Origin: JBJXGE01 sp046154185
Lineage (GTDB): Bacteria; Planctomycetota; UBA8108; UBA1146; JAJFFE01
NCBI GenBank assembly: GCA_046154185.1
Contig: JBJXGE010000043.1
Span: 80,500 to 144,499 of the forward strand
DNA length: 64,000 nt
Reading direction: 5' to 3'
The translations under genes and the position numbers were made by a program. The notes beneath the pieces are model-generated. The model was not told the DNA's origin. It saw only the letters and a list, made by a program, of their open reading frames with translations, and did not search any database. Positions 8,844-17,702 of this stretch are shown here, in pieces; the stretch's first letter is position 1; every line of letters starts with the position of its first letter.

Positions 8844-11759
8844 CTACGGGCACGGAGCGGTTGTGACGCAGGTCAAAGCGTCCGCCGTCGGATCGGTACC
8901 GCATGTAATCGGACCCGGAGCCGGCGGAGGCGGTGAGCCCGGCACGAAGAGCGCGCTCAGGATCGTGATCGCGTCCGCGATGTTGTTCGAACCATCGTCG
9001 TTCGCGTCTGCCGATTTCGCGCAGCTCGGCGCGGGCGAACCCGGCACGAACAGCGACGAGAGCAGCGAGACGGCGTCCGCGATGTTCATCGAACCATCGC
9101 GGTTGACGTCACCACGACGGAAGTTCGGTCCGGTCGGTCCACCACCCGTGAAGCCGATCAGGTCGAAGATCTCGTCCAAGTGCGCAGCCGCGTCCGCGAG
9201 ACCGGCCGGCTCGATCGAGGTCGAGTAGACATCGCCCGCGCCCGGCGCGACGCCGTCGTCGTGCAGGTACAGGATCGCGACGTCGTAGTCGACGCCGGCG
9301 ACCGGCGACTCGATCACGAGCTCGGCGTTATCGCCGAGGAGGTCGAGGCCAGGACCGGCCGCCACCAGGTCATCCGTCCAGTCGTTACCGCCCTGGTCTT
9401 GCGTGTAAGCACTCGCGAAACCATCGAGCGTACTACCAGCGATGCCCGAAACCGACGTTACGAGATCGCCACCGTCAACCGCGCCACCGACACCGGAATT
9501 GACGCCATCGATGGCCGACAGATCGGTGTCAGGCAGGAAGCCCCATAGGTCGCCGCCCTGAATGTAGGCGCCGTTGCCGCCAAGGACGCAGTCGCGAATC
9601 AGAGTCGCGATTTGCGCCGGGACGGCATCGTCATCCGGGAAGGTGCCGTTGTTGTAGATCCAGCCAACCGTAGGACAGCCGCTCACGACGTCGATCGCAG
9701 GCTCAATCTCGACATACGACAGCGACGCCGCCGTCAATGCCGCGACGTAAGCCGCTTGGCTGACGACCAAGCCGCCGCCCGCGGTGCCCTCGCCATTGAC
9801 GAGCGCAACGTCGATGCCCGTCAGATCGATCGGAATGACCAGGTTCGTGGTCAGATCGCCAGTGCCGACTTCAAAGTCGAAGCCGCTGACCTGAAGGAAG
9901 TACGACATCCCGGACGTGACCGGGAAACTGATCGCAAGACCGCCGGTGTTACACGCGACCGGCGCGAGCGCGCCGCAGGACGCATACGCGGCGATCCGCG
10001 TATTGAAGAGACTGCCGAGCGTGTCGACAAACAGGATGCCCGTGGCGCCGGCATCGTACCGGAACCAAATGTCGAGCGGCGCCGTGATGCCACCGCAGGT
10101 CGGCACTGGGCCATCGTTCGTCGCACAGCCGGTGTCGAACGGCAGGTCGACGACATCGACGGCGATGATCGTCGCGGCGGCGCAGTTATCGTTCGCCGGC
10201 GGCGAAGTGCAGCCGTACGAAATGTCGAACGTGCCCGCAAAGCCAGCGGCGCCCGTGCCCCAGCTGCCGATACGGATCACATAGTCGCTGCCCGCCGTGG
10301 CGGAAAACGACGTCTGCGAAGTCAGCCCGCAGGGACCGCCGAAGTCGCCACTGCAGGCGATCTGCGTCAAGCCAGCGCAGGTACCCTCATAGATCACGAG
10401 GTCGCTGTCGAAGCCAGCGGCGCCAGCGCACAGGCTGACAAGGGCGTTGCCCGTCGTCGTCGCTTCGTAGGTCCACCACGCGTCGCGGGACATCGTGCCG
10501 AGGAACGTGCCGACGCACTGCGCGTCGTTGTACGGATCCGCGCTGGCCGCCGACGTCATGCCGGTCGTATCGAAGGCGTTTGAGCCGTCGACGGCGACGA
10601 ACGCCGTGGCGCACTCATCGCCCATCGGACCGACGATCGGCGCGCACGGACCAGCACCCGTGGCGGGCGCTCCGCCGGGCGCCGACAGAATGCTCTCAAT
10701 GGCGTTCGCGAGCAGGTCGCGACCAGCCTGTGGATTCAATGCATCCGGTACTTCGCCAAGGACGATCGTTCGGCCAGAGTTCGCGCGAATGATCGCGGCC
10801 GAACCGCCGCCGAATTCGCCAATCACAGTTCCGCCGACCGCAGCGGTCATTTGGTCACCGTCGTCGAAGAAGCCGTTGCCGCCAGCGGCCACGGAAGCAA
10901 GTGCGTTCGGATCAGTCCATACCGCATCGGCGCAACTGGCTCCGCAGACGATCGCTTGCGGAACAGTGAAGCTGACCGCGGTGGCCACACCGAAGGCTGC
11001 GCGCAAGGCCGGGCTCGCATCGAGATCCCAGAACGCGAGCACCGCGGCACCACCGCCAGCGACGTAGCCGGTGATCGCCGTCTCCATGGCCGAACCAGCA
11101 GCGATGCCGAAGGCCGGCTCGTCGACGACGATCGCGTCCCAGGTTCCCGCCGCCAATTGGGTGACGAACGCAGCCTGCGTCGTGACGGACGTCGTGACGC
11201 CGGTCAGACCCAAGCAGTCGAGCGCCGCGCCCGACGAGTTGATTCCAGGCGGGTAGTACAGGTGGAGAATCCCACCGACCGACGGCGGTGTGACCGTAAT
11301 GTCAAAGCTGCCGACGAAGCCCGGATCACCGGCACCCCAGCTACCGATACGAATGTAGTAGTTCGTCGCGGGAGCCGAAACGAAGGTCAACTGAGAGACG
11401 AAACCGGGGCACTCATCTCCAGCACAGGCAACTTGAACGAGTGCGCCGCAACCACCAGTGGCGTCGTACACCACCAGATCGCTATCGAAACCCGGAGATC
11501 CAACGCAAAGGTCCACCGCGGTGACCCCGCCCGGCCCGGAGTTCCAAATCCACCAACCATCCCGATCCATTGTCCCGATGGTCGGACACGGAACTGCAGA
11601 GTACGCTTCCGCGCTCGTAGCGAGCGTCAGCACCGTCGTATCCAACGGGTTGTTGCCAGTCACAGCAGGAACCGCACCTGCACACTCATCGCTTTGTGCC
11701 GACACTTGCACGGTGCAAGCGAGCACGAGAGCCAGCGGAAGGAAAAGTTTTCTAGACAA
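8844..11759 (-). CDS. Large secreted multidomain protein with dockerin-like C-terminus
   Basis: A 971-residue protein. TTG 11759 is chosen because AAGGAG is 7 bases upstream and the next residues form a clean signal peptide (ending VSAQ). Residues ~20-150, ~400-530 and ~535-640 are three related beta-sandwich modules (DECAGAVPAV / DECATAFVAV / NDNCAAATII, each with GFDSDLVVY- or GILFVDTL-like strands), like pre-peptidase C-terminal domains. Between the first two, and again after the third, are Rossmann/flavodoxin-like segments (WDAIVVDEPAF; IDVALVNGEG). The end is the paired dockerin repeat with CGTDPTADALTC and CP. No catalytic motif was seen. A surface structural or binding role is inferred. 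A hairpin terminator follows the gene. Confidence 0.78.
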   Translation of the reverse strand: MSRKLFLPLALVLACTVQVSAQSDECAGAVPAVTGNNPLDTTVLTLATSAEAYSAVPCPTIGTMDRDGWWIWNSGPGGVTAVDLCVGSPGFDSDLVVYDATGGCGALVQVACAGDECPGFVSQLTFVSAPATNYYIRIGSWGAGDPGFVGSFDITVTPPSVGGILHLYYPPGINSSGAALDCLGLTGVTTSVTTQAAFVTQLAAGTWDAIVVDEPAFGIAAGSAMETAITGYVAGGGAAVLAFWDLDASPALRAAFGVATAVSFTVPQAIVCGASCADAVWTDPNALASVAAGGNGFFDDGDQMTAAVGGTVIGEFGGGSAAIIRANSGRTIVLGEVPDALNPQAGRDLLANAIESILSAPGGAPATGAGPCAPIVGPMGDECATAFVAVDGSNAFDTTGMTSAASADPYNDAQCVGTFLGTMSRDAWWTYEATTTGNALVSLCAGAAGFDSDLVIYEGTCAGLTQIACSGDFGGPCGLTSQTSFSATAGSDYVIRIGSWGTGAAGFAGTFDISYGCTSPPANDNCAAATIIAVDVVDLPFDTGCATNDGPVPTCGGITAPLDIWFRYDAGATGILFVDTLGSLFNTRIAAYASCGALAPVACNTGGLAISFPVTSGMSYFLQVSGFDFEVGTGDLTTNLVIPIDLTGIDVALVNGEGTAGGGLVVSQAAYVAALTAASLSYVEIEPAIDVVSGCPTVGWIYNNGTFPDDDAVPAQIATLIRDCVLGGNGAYIQGGDLWGFLPDTDLSAIDGVNSGVGGAVDGGDLVTSVSGIAGSTLDGFASAYTQDQGGNDWTDDLVAAGPGLDLLGDNAELVIESPVAGVDYDVAILYLHDDGVAPGAGDVYSTSIEPAGLADAAAHLDEIFDLIGFTGGGPTGPNFRRGDVNRDGSMNIADAVSLLSSLFVPGSPAPSCAKSADANDDGSNNIADAITILSALFVPGSPPPPAPGPITCGTDPTADALTCVTTAPCP

Positions 11760-12549
11760 AGTGCACTCCTTAGAGATTACCTGAACCACTTGTTGCCACT
11801 CCGGTCGGCGCGAAATCACTTCCGGACGTCGAACGCGCCGGAGTCCAACCCAGCATCAGACTCTTGCTCCTCTGGCATGTCCCCTCGCAAGCCGGTTCTT
11901 CACTGAATACCGGTTGCGCCCAGGGGTCACGCCCTGCCCTCCATTCGCATCCTCCATTCTCGAAAGACCCGTATGCCGTCTCGACGTTTCCAACTCGCGG
12001 TGCGAAAGCGTTACTCACCCCCGAGGCGAGCCGCGTTACAAGCGCAAGCAAGACTGCTGTTTCTGTCGTCGTTCCGCGGTCAACGCGCCGCGAAATTTTC
12101 AACGCGATACGGACAACGTCACCGATTCGCATGTTTGTCGATTCGCAGTCTGCCCGAAACGAACATTCGAGCGCACGCTGCGATTGCGCGATCCACATGC
12201 GACATCAAGAAGTTGCCCGTAGGAATTGAGCCCTGCTGCTAGACACACGCCAGCGTCCGTGCAGCAGAATTTACCTGAATTCGCGATCACTCGCGTCCCA
12301 TGACGAGCGCCTATGGTAGCACTCGGTCGGTCCTTGGCAACGGCGATTTCTCGGGCGAACGCGATCGATGGGCGCGGAGCTTCGGCTCGAACCCGCCTTG
12401 CAGGAATCAGGCCCGCGTCAGCTACCGAAAAACGCCGACCGAAGGCGCGCTCACGCACCAGCTCCGTCGTCCGAGCTTCGCCTCACGTATGACCTTACAA
12501 TCGGTATCACCCAGGCGCTTGGCGCTCTACCGAAACGTCTCGAGCGCGA
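11760..12549. other. Intergenic stretch without a recognisable gene
   Basis: About 790 bases upstream of the large dockerin gene. Several open frames exist, but none has a plausible ribosome-binding site, domain or codon pattern. It lies beside a decayed dockerin gene and may hold further unrecognisable gene debris. Confidence 0.5.
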
Positions 12550-12724
12550 TCAAGACCGGGGCGCCGGCATTTCACCAAGCACCCCGAGGTCGATGAACCA
12601 CCATGCGAGTGATGCCGAGACGCAGGGCGGTGTGCACGCCAGCGTGTCGATCGTCGGATCGGAACCGCAAGTCGTGGGCGGCGAGCCCGGCACTCAGCAT
12701 GTAAACCACATCCGCGATGTTCAC
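12550..12724 (-). pseudogene. Remnant of a dockerin-tailed secreted protein gene
   Basis: On the minus strand from 12724 the frame reads VNIADVVYMLSA, which is the start of the second dockerin repeat. The match then jumps one frame over and continues VPGSPPTTCGSDPTIDTLACTPPC, the standard tail of this family. Compared with the intact gene at 8844-11759, the bases coding for Leu-Phe are missing between two GTGC repeats, consistent with an ~8-base deletion by short direct-repeat recombination. The N-terminal part of the gene is absent. The fragment begins just after the stop codon of the membrane gene at 12739. Confidence 0.7.
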
Positions 12725-12738
12725 GGTGCGGCGTCGTG

Positions 12739-13242
12739 TCACCGATTCGCGAACTGCGTCGGCGCGATGGCGCGCGTGAAGTAAAGGATGAGCGAGTTGT
12801 CGATGATCTCGATGACGAAGGTCGCGACCACCGCCCAACCGACCAGGGCGCCCATCATTCCTTCGAGCACACAGTAGCCGAGGACAATCGTCGATCCGGC
12901 GGAGAACGGCAGGCTCGCGAACAAGAATTTTCGAAACAGCTCGACATCGCGGCGGCGACACAGGATTTGTTGAACGAGCCCGCGGTGGAGCAGCAGCACG
13001 CCGTAGAGTTGGAACACAGCGGCGGTGTAAATCGAGTCCGGTACTTCGAGAATCTCGAGCGTCAGTCGCGGCGCGCAGAGAAAGAAGAGTCCGAGTCCGC
13101 ACTCGAGCACGACGGTGCCGAGCCACCGATATGTCGAGAACAATAAGCGCACCGCAGATCGCTCCGCGCCGGTCAATGCCCGGCCGCTCGCAGTGCGATC
13201 GCAGTTCGGCAGATCCGTCCGCATCGATGTTTCGGCTCTCAT
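12739..13242 (-). CDS. Small integral membrane protein, last gene of the lipid operon
   Basis: A 167-residue protein with four hydrophobic helices (about residues 38-58, 66-90, 108-128 and 135-155) and no family I can name. ATG 13242 overlaps the stop of the FAD oxidase as ATGA and has GAGGAG 6 bases upstream, so it is translationally coupled to it. Position at the end of a lipid-assembly operon suggests a role in product handling in the membrane, but that is inference only. It is followed by a dockerin pseudogene rather than a terminator. Confidence 0.65.
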   Translation of the reverse strand: MRAETSMRTDLPNCDRTASGRALTGAERSAVRLLFSTYRWLGTVVLECGLGLFFLCAPRLTLEILEVPDSIYTAAVFQLYGVLLLHRGLVQQILCRRRDVELFRKFLFASLPFSAGSTIVLGYCVLEGMMGALVGWAVVATFVIEIIDNSLILYFTRAIAPTQFANR

Positions 13243-14546
13243 GTCGAACTCCTCTCAAGAGTGTTGTTGGGTGTTCGCGCTGGCGCCGCGACGGCGGCGC
13301 AGAAGCGCGCCCAGTAAGTCGTCAAGAACACATCGTTGGGATCCAAAGCGTGACGCAACGCGACAAAGTCCGAGAAGCGCGGCAAGTTGCAGCTCACGGC
13401 CAACGCGCGCGCCGACGCGACGTGGTACTTGCCCCAATGCGCCCGCGGATTGAAGCGCGCAAGTGTTTCCCAAGGTCCTGCGAACATCTGCTCGGGTGAG
13501 TGCGGGTCGTGTCCGTAGTGGATGAAATTGATGCGGAACGACGCGCGGCGGTAGCCGGGATTCAGCCAATAACGGCTCGCCGGCGCGGTATAGAACTCGA
13601 CTGGCAAAGTCGGAAACGAGTGCAGCCCGCCGCGCTCAAAAGACTCCGCCACTGCCGCCATCGCCGGCTCGGCACACTCGATCGGCAGCCAAAGTTCCGA
13701 ATACACATGTGGGAGTCGGCGCAAACTCAAACCCTCGTCTTGCGGTAACACATCGCACCACGGTCCGCGAAATCGACGGCTAGCGCGACTCACGAACAGC
13801 CGCCAGAGCGGACGGGCGACAAGATTGCGCGCCCGGCTGCCGATGAAATTCGCGGCGTTGGCGAGATGCTGAGTCAACGGCGATAGACGCTCGACGCCGA
13901 CGGCGCGGTCGAGCCGCGCGGTCCGATCGGCGCGCCAGAGGCGACAAGCCGCGATTCCCGGATACCACAGCGCCCGCGCGTAATCGCTCTCCTCCGCGAT
14001 GCGCGCGAAGTTCGCGTGGAGCGTCGCGAAATCGCAATACTCCTCGGTGCCGGCGACGCCGAAGCTCGGCACGCAGTCGAGCGTGATCGCGGTGATCACG
14101 CCGAGGAGTCCAAGTGATACTCCGGCGGCGTCGAACCACGGATGGTCGCGATCTATATCGACGACTGCTCCCGTCGCCGTGACGATCCGCAGCCGAGCGA
14201 CGCTCGCGCCGAAGCCGTAGCGCAGCGATCCGCCCTCGGAGCCGGTGGCGACGAAACCGGCCGCTGTCTGCGCCGTTATGCCGCCAAGATTCGGGAGTGC
14301 CAGGCCGCGGGACTCGAGATGATGACAAAGATCCGTGAGCACGACGCCGGCTTCGACCTCGACGCGGTCTCCGGGTAGATCGCGTATCGCGCGCAGACGA
14401 TCGAGTGAAATGGCGCTACCGGTCGTCGCGTAAGCGGCCGGTGCCGAGTGACGAGAACCGACGACGCGCAAACCAACCCCAGACCGTGCCGCCGCGCGGA
14501 CCAGTTCGACGACTTCCGCTTCATTGGCGGGCCGACGAATTTTCAC
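13239..14546 (-). CDS. FAD-linked oxidase of the aldonolactone oxidase family
   Basis: A 435-residue protein with an N-terminal PCMH-type FAD-binding domain (residues ~1-180: GLRVVGSRHSAP, the glycine-rich NLGGITAQTAAGFVATGSEG, then SLRYGFG) and a C-terminal aldonolactone-oxidase domain with the HWGK motif near residue 380 and a terminal LDPNDVFL. Characterised relatives (L-gulonolactone, D-arabinonolactone and alditol oxidases) oxidise a hydroxyl group with O2. In this operon a hydroxylated lipid or amino-alcohol substrate is plausible but unproven. It overlaps the alpha-oxoamine synthase stop by 4 bases upstream and the membrane gene by 4 bases downstream. Confidence 0.82.
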   Translation of the reverse strand: MKIRRPANEAEVVELVRAAARSGVGLRVVGSRHSAPAAYATTGSAISLDRLRAIRDLPGDRVEVEAGVVLTDLCHHLESRGLALPNLGGITAQTAAGFVATGSEGGSLRYGFGASVARLRIVTATGAVVDIDRDHPWFDAAGVSLGLLGVITAITLDCVPSFGVAGTEEYCDFATLHANFARIAEESDYARALWYPGIAACRLWRADRTARLDRAVGVERLSPLTQHLANAANFIGSRARNLVARPLWRLFVSRASRRFRGPWCDVLPQDEGLSLRRLPHVYSELWLPIECAEPAMAAVAESFERGGLHSFPTLPVEFYTAPASRYWLNPGYRRASFRINFIHYGHDPHSPEQMFAGPWETLARFNPRAHWGKYHVASARALAVSCNLPRFSDFVALRHALDPNDVFLTTYWARFCAAVAAPARTPNNTLERSST

Positions 14547-15769
14547 TGCGGGACTTTCGCTCGCGCCTCGGCGTGGAACACGCCGAGTTCATTGCCGATT
14601 GCTTTGACCGCCTCGATGACGCGCGTGAGATCCGACTCGCTGTGCGCGGCCGTGACGTTGCAGCGCAAGCGCGCGTGGCCGAGCGGCACGCCCGGATAGA
14701 TAAACGGCAACAAGATCACATGCGCCTCGTGGAAGAGTCGCGCGCCAAAGGTCATCGTGAGCGCCTCGTCGCCGAGCAGGATCGGACACACGTGGGCGAC
14801 GCTCGCGCCGAGCTCACAACCGAGCGCGCGGAGACCGCCGCGTAATATTTCCTGATTGCGCGCGAGCCGCGGTCGCAACGCAGTGTCGTGCTCTACGAGT
14901 TCGAGCGCCGCGAGCGCGCCAGCGACTTGCGCCGCAGGCAACGACGCCGAGAACACGAACGACCGCGCAGACAACTTGAGAAACTCGATGAGATCCTTAC
15001 CAGCGCACACGAATCCGCCGACGCCGCCGAATACTTTCGAGAAGGTGCCGACGAGAATATCGATGCGCTCCGCGACTCCGGCGTGCTCGGCGGCGCCGCG
15101 GCCGTGGGCGCCGAGCGCACCGATGCCATGGGCGTCGTCGACGAGGAGCGGCGTGTGTTGCTCCGCGCATACTCGCACCAGCTCCGGAAGCGGCGCGAGA
15201 TCGCCGTCCGCGCCGTAGAGGCCTTCGACCACGGCGAGCTTCTGCGTGCGATCCGAGCCGACCAAGATGCGCTCGAGCGCGCTGACACTATTGTGCCGGA
15301 AGAACCGCTCTTCGAGCTCGGGCGCGGCGCCCTTCGCGAGCGTCACGCCATCGAGAATGCTTGCGTGCGCCTGGTTGTCGAGCGCGACCAACGAAGCATT
15401 GCCGAGATAAGCCGAGAGCACGCCGACGAGTGCTTGATAGCCCGAGGGAAAAACGGCACAGGCTTCGTAACCAAGCCACCGCGCAAGTCGCTCCTCGAGT
15501 TCTTCGTGGAGGATGCACGTCGCTTGCAGTCGCGACGAGCCGAGGCCAGTGCCGAACCGTTCGATCGCGGCCGCCGCCGCGCGTTTGACTTCGACATGCT
15601 GCGAGAGGCCGAGGTAGTCGTTCGAAGTGAAATTCAGATACTCACGCCCGCCAATCGTCACGCGCGGGCCGACGTTGCTGAACGGCCGAAAGTACGGGAA
15701 CACACCGGCTGCTTGCGCTTGGCGCGCGAGTCCGAGCATTTCACGCGTCGCGTCATGGAGCCACGACAT
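14543..15769 (-). CDS. Alpha-oxoamine synthase (serine palmitoyltransferase / KAPA synthase family)
   Basis: A 408-residue, full-length fold-type I PLP enzyme. Visible family features are LNFTSNDYLGLS near residue 45, GTGLGSSR near 73, the aromatic-stacking His in NQAHAS (134), DDAHGIGALG (211-220) and the PLP lysine in GTFSKVFGG (Lys245). The family condenses an amino acid with an acyl thioester, releasing CO2 and an alpha-amino ketone; members include BioF, Kbl and serine palmitoyltransferase. Because the same operon encodes an ACP, a type II elongation set and a 3-ketosphinganine-reductase-like SDR, a sphingoid-type condensation of acyl-ACP with Ser, Ala or Gly is the best inference. It would release and decarboxylate the chain. 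Confidence 0.88.
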   Translation of the reverse strand: MSWLHDATREMLGLARQAQAAGVFPYFRPFSNVGPRVTIGGREYLNFTSNDYLGLSQHVEVKRAAAAAIERFGTGLGSSRLQATCILHEELEERLARWLGYEACAVFPSGYQALVGVLSAYLGNASLVALDNQAHASILDGVTLAKGAAPELEERFFRHNSVSALERILVGSDRTQKLAVVEGLYGADGDLAPLPELVRVCAEQHTPLLVDDAHGIGALGAHGRGAAEHAGVAERIDILVGTFSKVFGGVGGFVCAGKDLIEFLKLSARSFVFSASLPAAQVAGALAALELVEHDTALRPRLARNQEILRGGLRALGCELGASVAHVCPILLGDEALTMTFGARLFHEAHVILLPFIYPGVPLGHARLRCNVTAAHSESDLTRVIEAVKAIGNELGVFHAEARAKVPQ

Positions 15770-16583
15770 TGGAACTCCGTTTCGGCGCGACGCTCGTTTC
15801 GAAGCGACGCATGAGGTTGTCGGCGAATGCGACGCCGCGATCCAGTAGCACGACTTGCCCGGTCATCGCATCGAGGAGGCCGCTCGCGATCCCGAGCGCA
15901 GCCGCGCCAACGGCGTCCGCCTCGATGAAATACTCGTCACCGTGCTGTGCGCGCAGATAGGGCTCGAACTCGGAGCCGAAGGTGGCCACGAGCGCGCGCG
16001 TCGAGACGGGTCGTGAGCGCAGAATATTCACCGTGCCGCCGCCTTCCTCGTACAGTTCCTTGGCGATGTAGCGACACAACGTTTCCAACACTTTCTTGCA
16101 CGCGGCGACGATGTCATAGCCAGGGTAGTAGGTGTCCGGACCGTCGCAGGAAGTCCCGAGCGTGTAGCGCGGGTAGACGCCGAAGCACTCGCGGATGGCC
16201 TGGAGGTATCCGACGAGCGGCCAAGCCGAGTACTCGAGGCTGCGCAAGAGTGACTTCTTGTCGTAGTCGGCAAGCCCGCCGACCACCGACGCGAACGCGA
16301 CGTTGCTGACGAATACATCGACACGATCGTGCGCGGCGCGGATCTCCGCGAGCACGCGCTCCGTGTCGGCTTCGTTCGAGGCATCGGCTTCGACGATGCG
16401 CGGCGGACGTCCGCCGCGCGCCGCGAAAGCGCGCCGCACATCCGCTTCGTCGGCGGAGCCCCACCGATGCGTGAGCCACACCTGCGCGCCCCGCGCCGCG
16501 AACGCAAGACCGATCGCGAGCCCAACGCCTTGCGTGCCGCCAGTGACGAGCACCGCTTGGCCGTCGAAACGATTCGGGATCAG
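15753..16583 (-). CDS. Enoyl-ACP reductase-like SDR (second copy)
   Basis: A short-chain dehydrogenase with VLVTGGTQGVGLAIG near the N-terminus and the Tyr-x6-Lys arrangement YDIVAACK. This spacing is typical of FabI/FabL enoyl-ACP reductases and unlike the Tyr-x3-Lys of ketoreductases. It is ~50% identical by eye to the SDR at 16843-17702. No ATG, GTG or TTG sits where the N-terminus should be. A CTG at 16583, overlapping the ACP stop as CTGA, gives the right length (276 aa). A GTG inside the ACP gene is the alternative. The frame is also open upstream through the ACP gene, so a fusion with the first SDR cannot be excluded. It ends 17 bases inside the oxoamine synthase gene. Confidence 0.75.
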   Translation of the reverse strand: MIPNRFDGQAVLVTGGTQGVGLAIGLAFAARGAQVWLTHRWGSADEADVRRAFAARGGRPPRIVEADASNEADTERVLAEIRAAHDRVDVFVSNVAFASVVGGLADYDKKSLLRSLEYSAWPLVGYLQAIRECFGVYPRYTLGTSCDGPDTYYPGYDIVAACKKVLETLCRYIAKELYEEGGGTVNILRSRPVSTRALVATFGSEFEPYLRAQHGDEYFIEADAVGAAALGIASGLLDAMTGQVVLLDRGVAFADNLMRRFETSVAPKRSSNVVAP

Positions 16584-16843
16584 GTCGTCGCGACCACCTC
16601 GCCCCGCGTCGCCGCCCACAAGAGGTCGACCAGACCGTTGATGTTCGTCAGTTTCGACAGCGCACTGCGCGGCACCTTCACGCGCAGCTCGCGCATGCTG
16701 CACGATACGACCTCCACAATGTCGAGACTCGTCGCACCGAGTTCCGCCATCGAGCGTTCCGCGTCGATCCGGCTCGGCTCGACCTCCAAGATGTCGATCA
16801 TGTTGGTCTTCACGACCTCGAACACTTGCTCCCGTGTTGCCAT
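16580..16843 (-). CDS. Acyl carrier protein
   Basis: An 87-residue ACP with the phosphopantetheine-attachment context ELGATSLDIVE; the predicted modified residue is Ser39. The more usual Asp-Ser-Leu is Thr-Ser-Leu here. It has its own AAGGGAG 9 bases before ATG 16843. The ATG overlaps a TGA of the neighbouring frame as TGATG, and its own stop overlaps the proposed CTG start of the next gene. As the only ACP in the operon it must carry the growing chain, or the acetyl/malonyl donor for the beta-branching cassette, or both. No phosphopantetheinyl transferase is encoded nearby, so a genomic one is presumably used. Confidence 0.88.
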   Translation of the reverse strand: MATREQVFEVVKTNMIDILEVEPSRIDAERSMAELGATSLDIVEVVSCSMRELRVKVPRSALSKLTNINGLVDLLWAATRGEVVATT

Positions 16844-17702
16844 CAGATTCCGCTCCCTTCAAAGCTTGTGGTTGTGGTGATGCGGGGGACGGCGGCGACG
16901 CGAGCCCAAGCTGGCGTCGACGATCGAAGAGCCGCATCATCGTGTCGGCGAACGCCATCCCCTTGTCGACTTGAATGATCTGTCCTGACAGGACGTCAAA
17001 GAGTCCGCTCGCCAGCGCGAGCACGGCGGCGCCGATTTCCGCCGGATCGACGAAGTATTCGGCACCCGCGAACTGGCGCAGGAACGACTCATACTCCGCC
17101 CCGAAAATTTCTTCGACCGCGTTGGTCAGCACATTGCGCGTTCGAACGATGTTGATGCGCGTGTCGGCGCCGACAAAACGCGCGGCGAGATAACGGCAAA
17201 AGGTCTCCATGACGGCTTTTGAGACCGCGACGAATTCGTAGTTTGAAAAATAGCGATCCGCGCCGTCACTCGAAATCCCGACCACGTAACGCGGAAGGCA
17301 GCCGAAGATGCGTTGCGACTGCTGCAGGTAACCGACGAGCGGCCACGCGCTGTACTCGATGCTCCGGAGGAGCGAACGCCGCCGATGCTGTGCGAGTCCG
17401 CGCGCGGGTTCGACGACACACACATTGCTGACGAAGACTTCGATACGCGCGTGGCGCGAGTGGATGCGCTCGAGGAGCGCGACGGTCTCATCGTCCCGCG
17501 CGACATCCGCTTCGACGATCTCCGGCTCAGGCGCGCCGCCGGCGCGGAAAGCGGCGCGCACCGCGCTCTCGTCCGCCGAGCCCCACTTATGAGTCAAATA
17601 GACGTGGGCGCCCACGTGACCGAATGCGAGTCCGATCGCGAGACCGATGCCTTGCGTGCCGCCCGTGACGAGCACGGCTTTACCGCGCAGGTCATTCAGC
17701 AT
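16843..17702 (-). CDS. Enoyl-ACP reductase-like SDR (first copy), with a frame anomaly at its 3' end
   Basis: ATG 17702 begins MLNDLRGKAVLVTGG; GGTQGIG binds the cofactor and YEFVAVSK gives the FabI/FabL-type Tyr-x6-Lys. Conserved SDR sequence ends at FADTMMRLF (~16930). The frame then has no stop and runs out of phase across the ACP gene into the second SDR, making an apparent 649-residue fusion whose middle ~85 residues are Arg/Gly-rich nonsense. A one-base change at the CCCCC run (16884-16888) would instead end the protein at a TGA overlapping the ACP start (16843-16845). The annotated end assumes that. The start overlaps the ECH2 stop by 11 bases. Confidence 0.7.

Noticed and set aside
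11770..12458. Several 90-140-codon open frames upstream of the large dockerin gene
   Set aside because: No binding sites, conserved motifs or sensible composition; frames overlap on both strands as expected by chance in GC-rich DNA.
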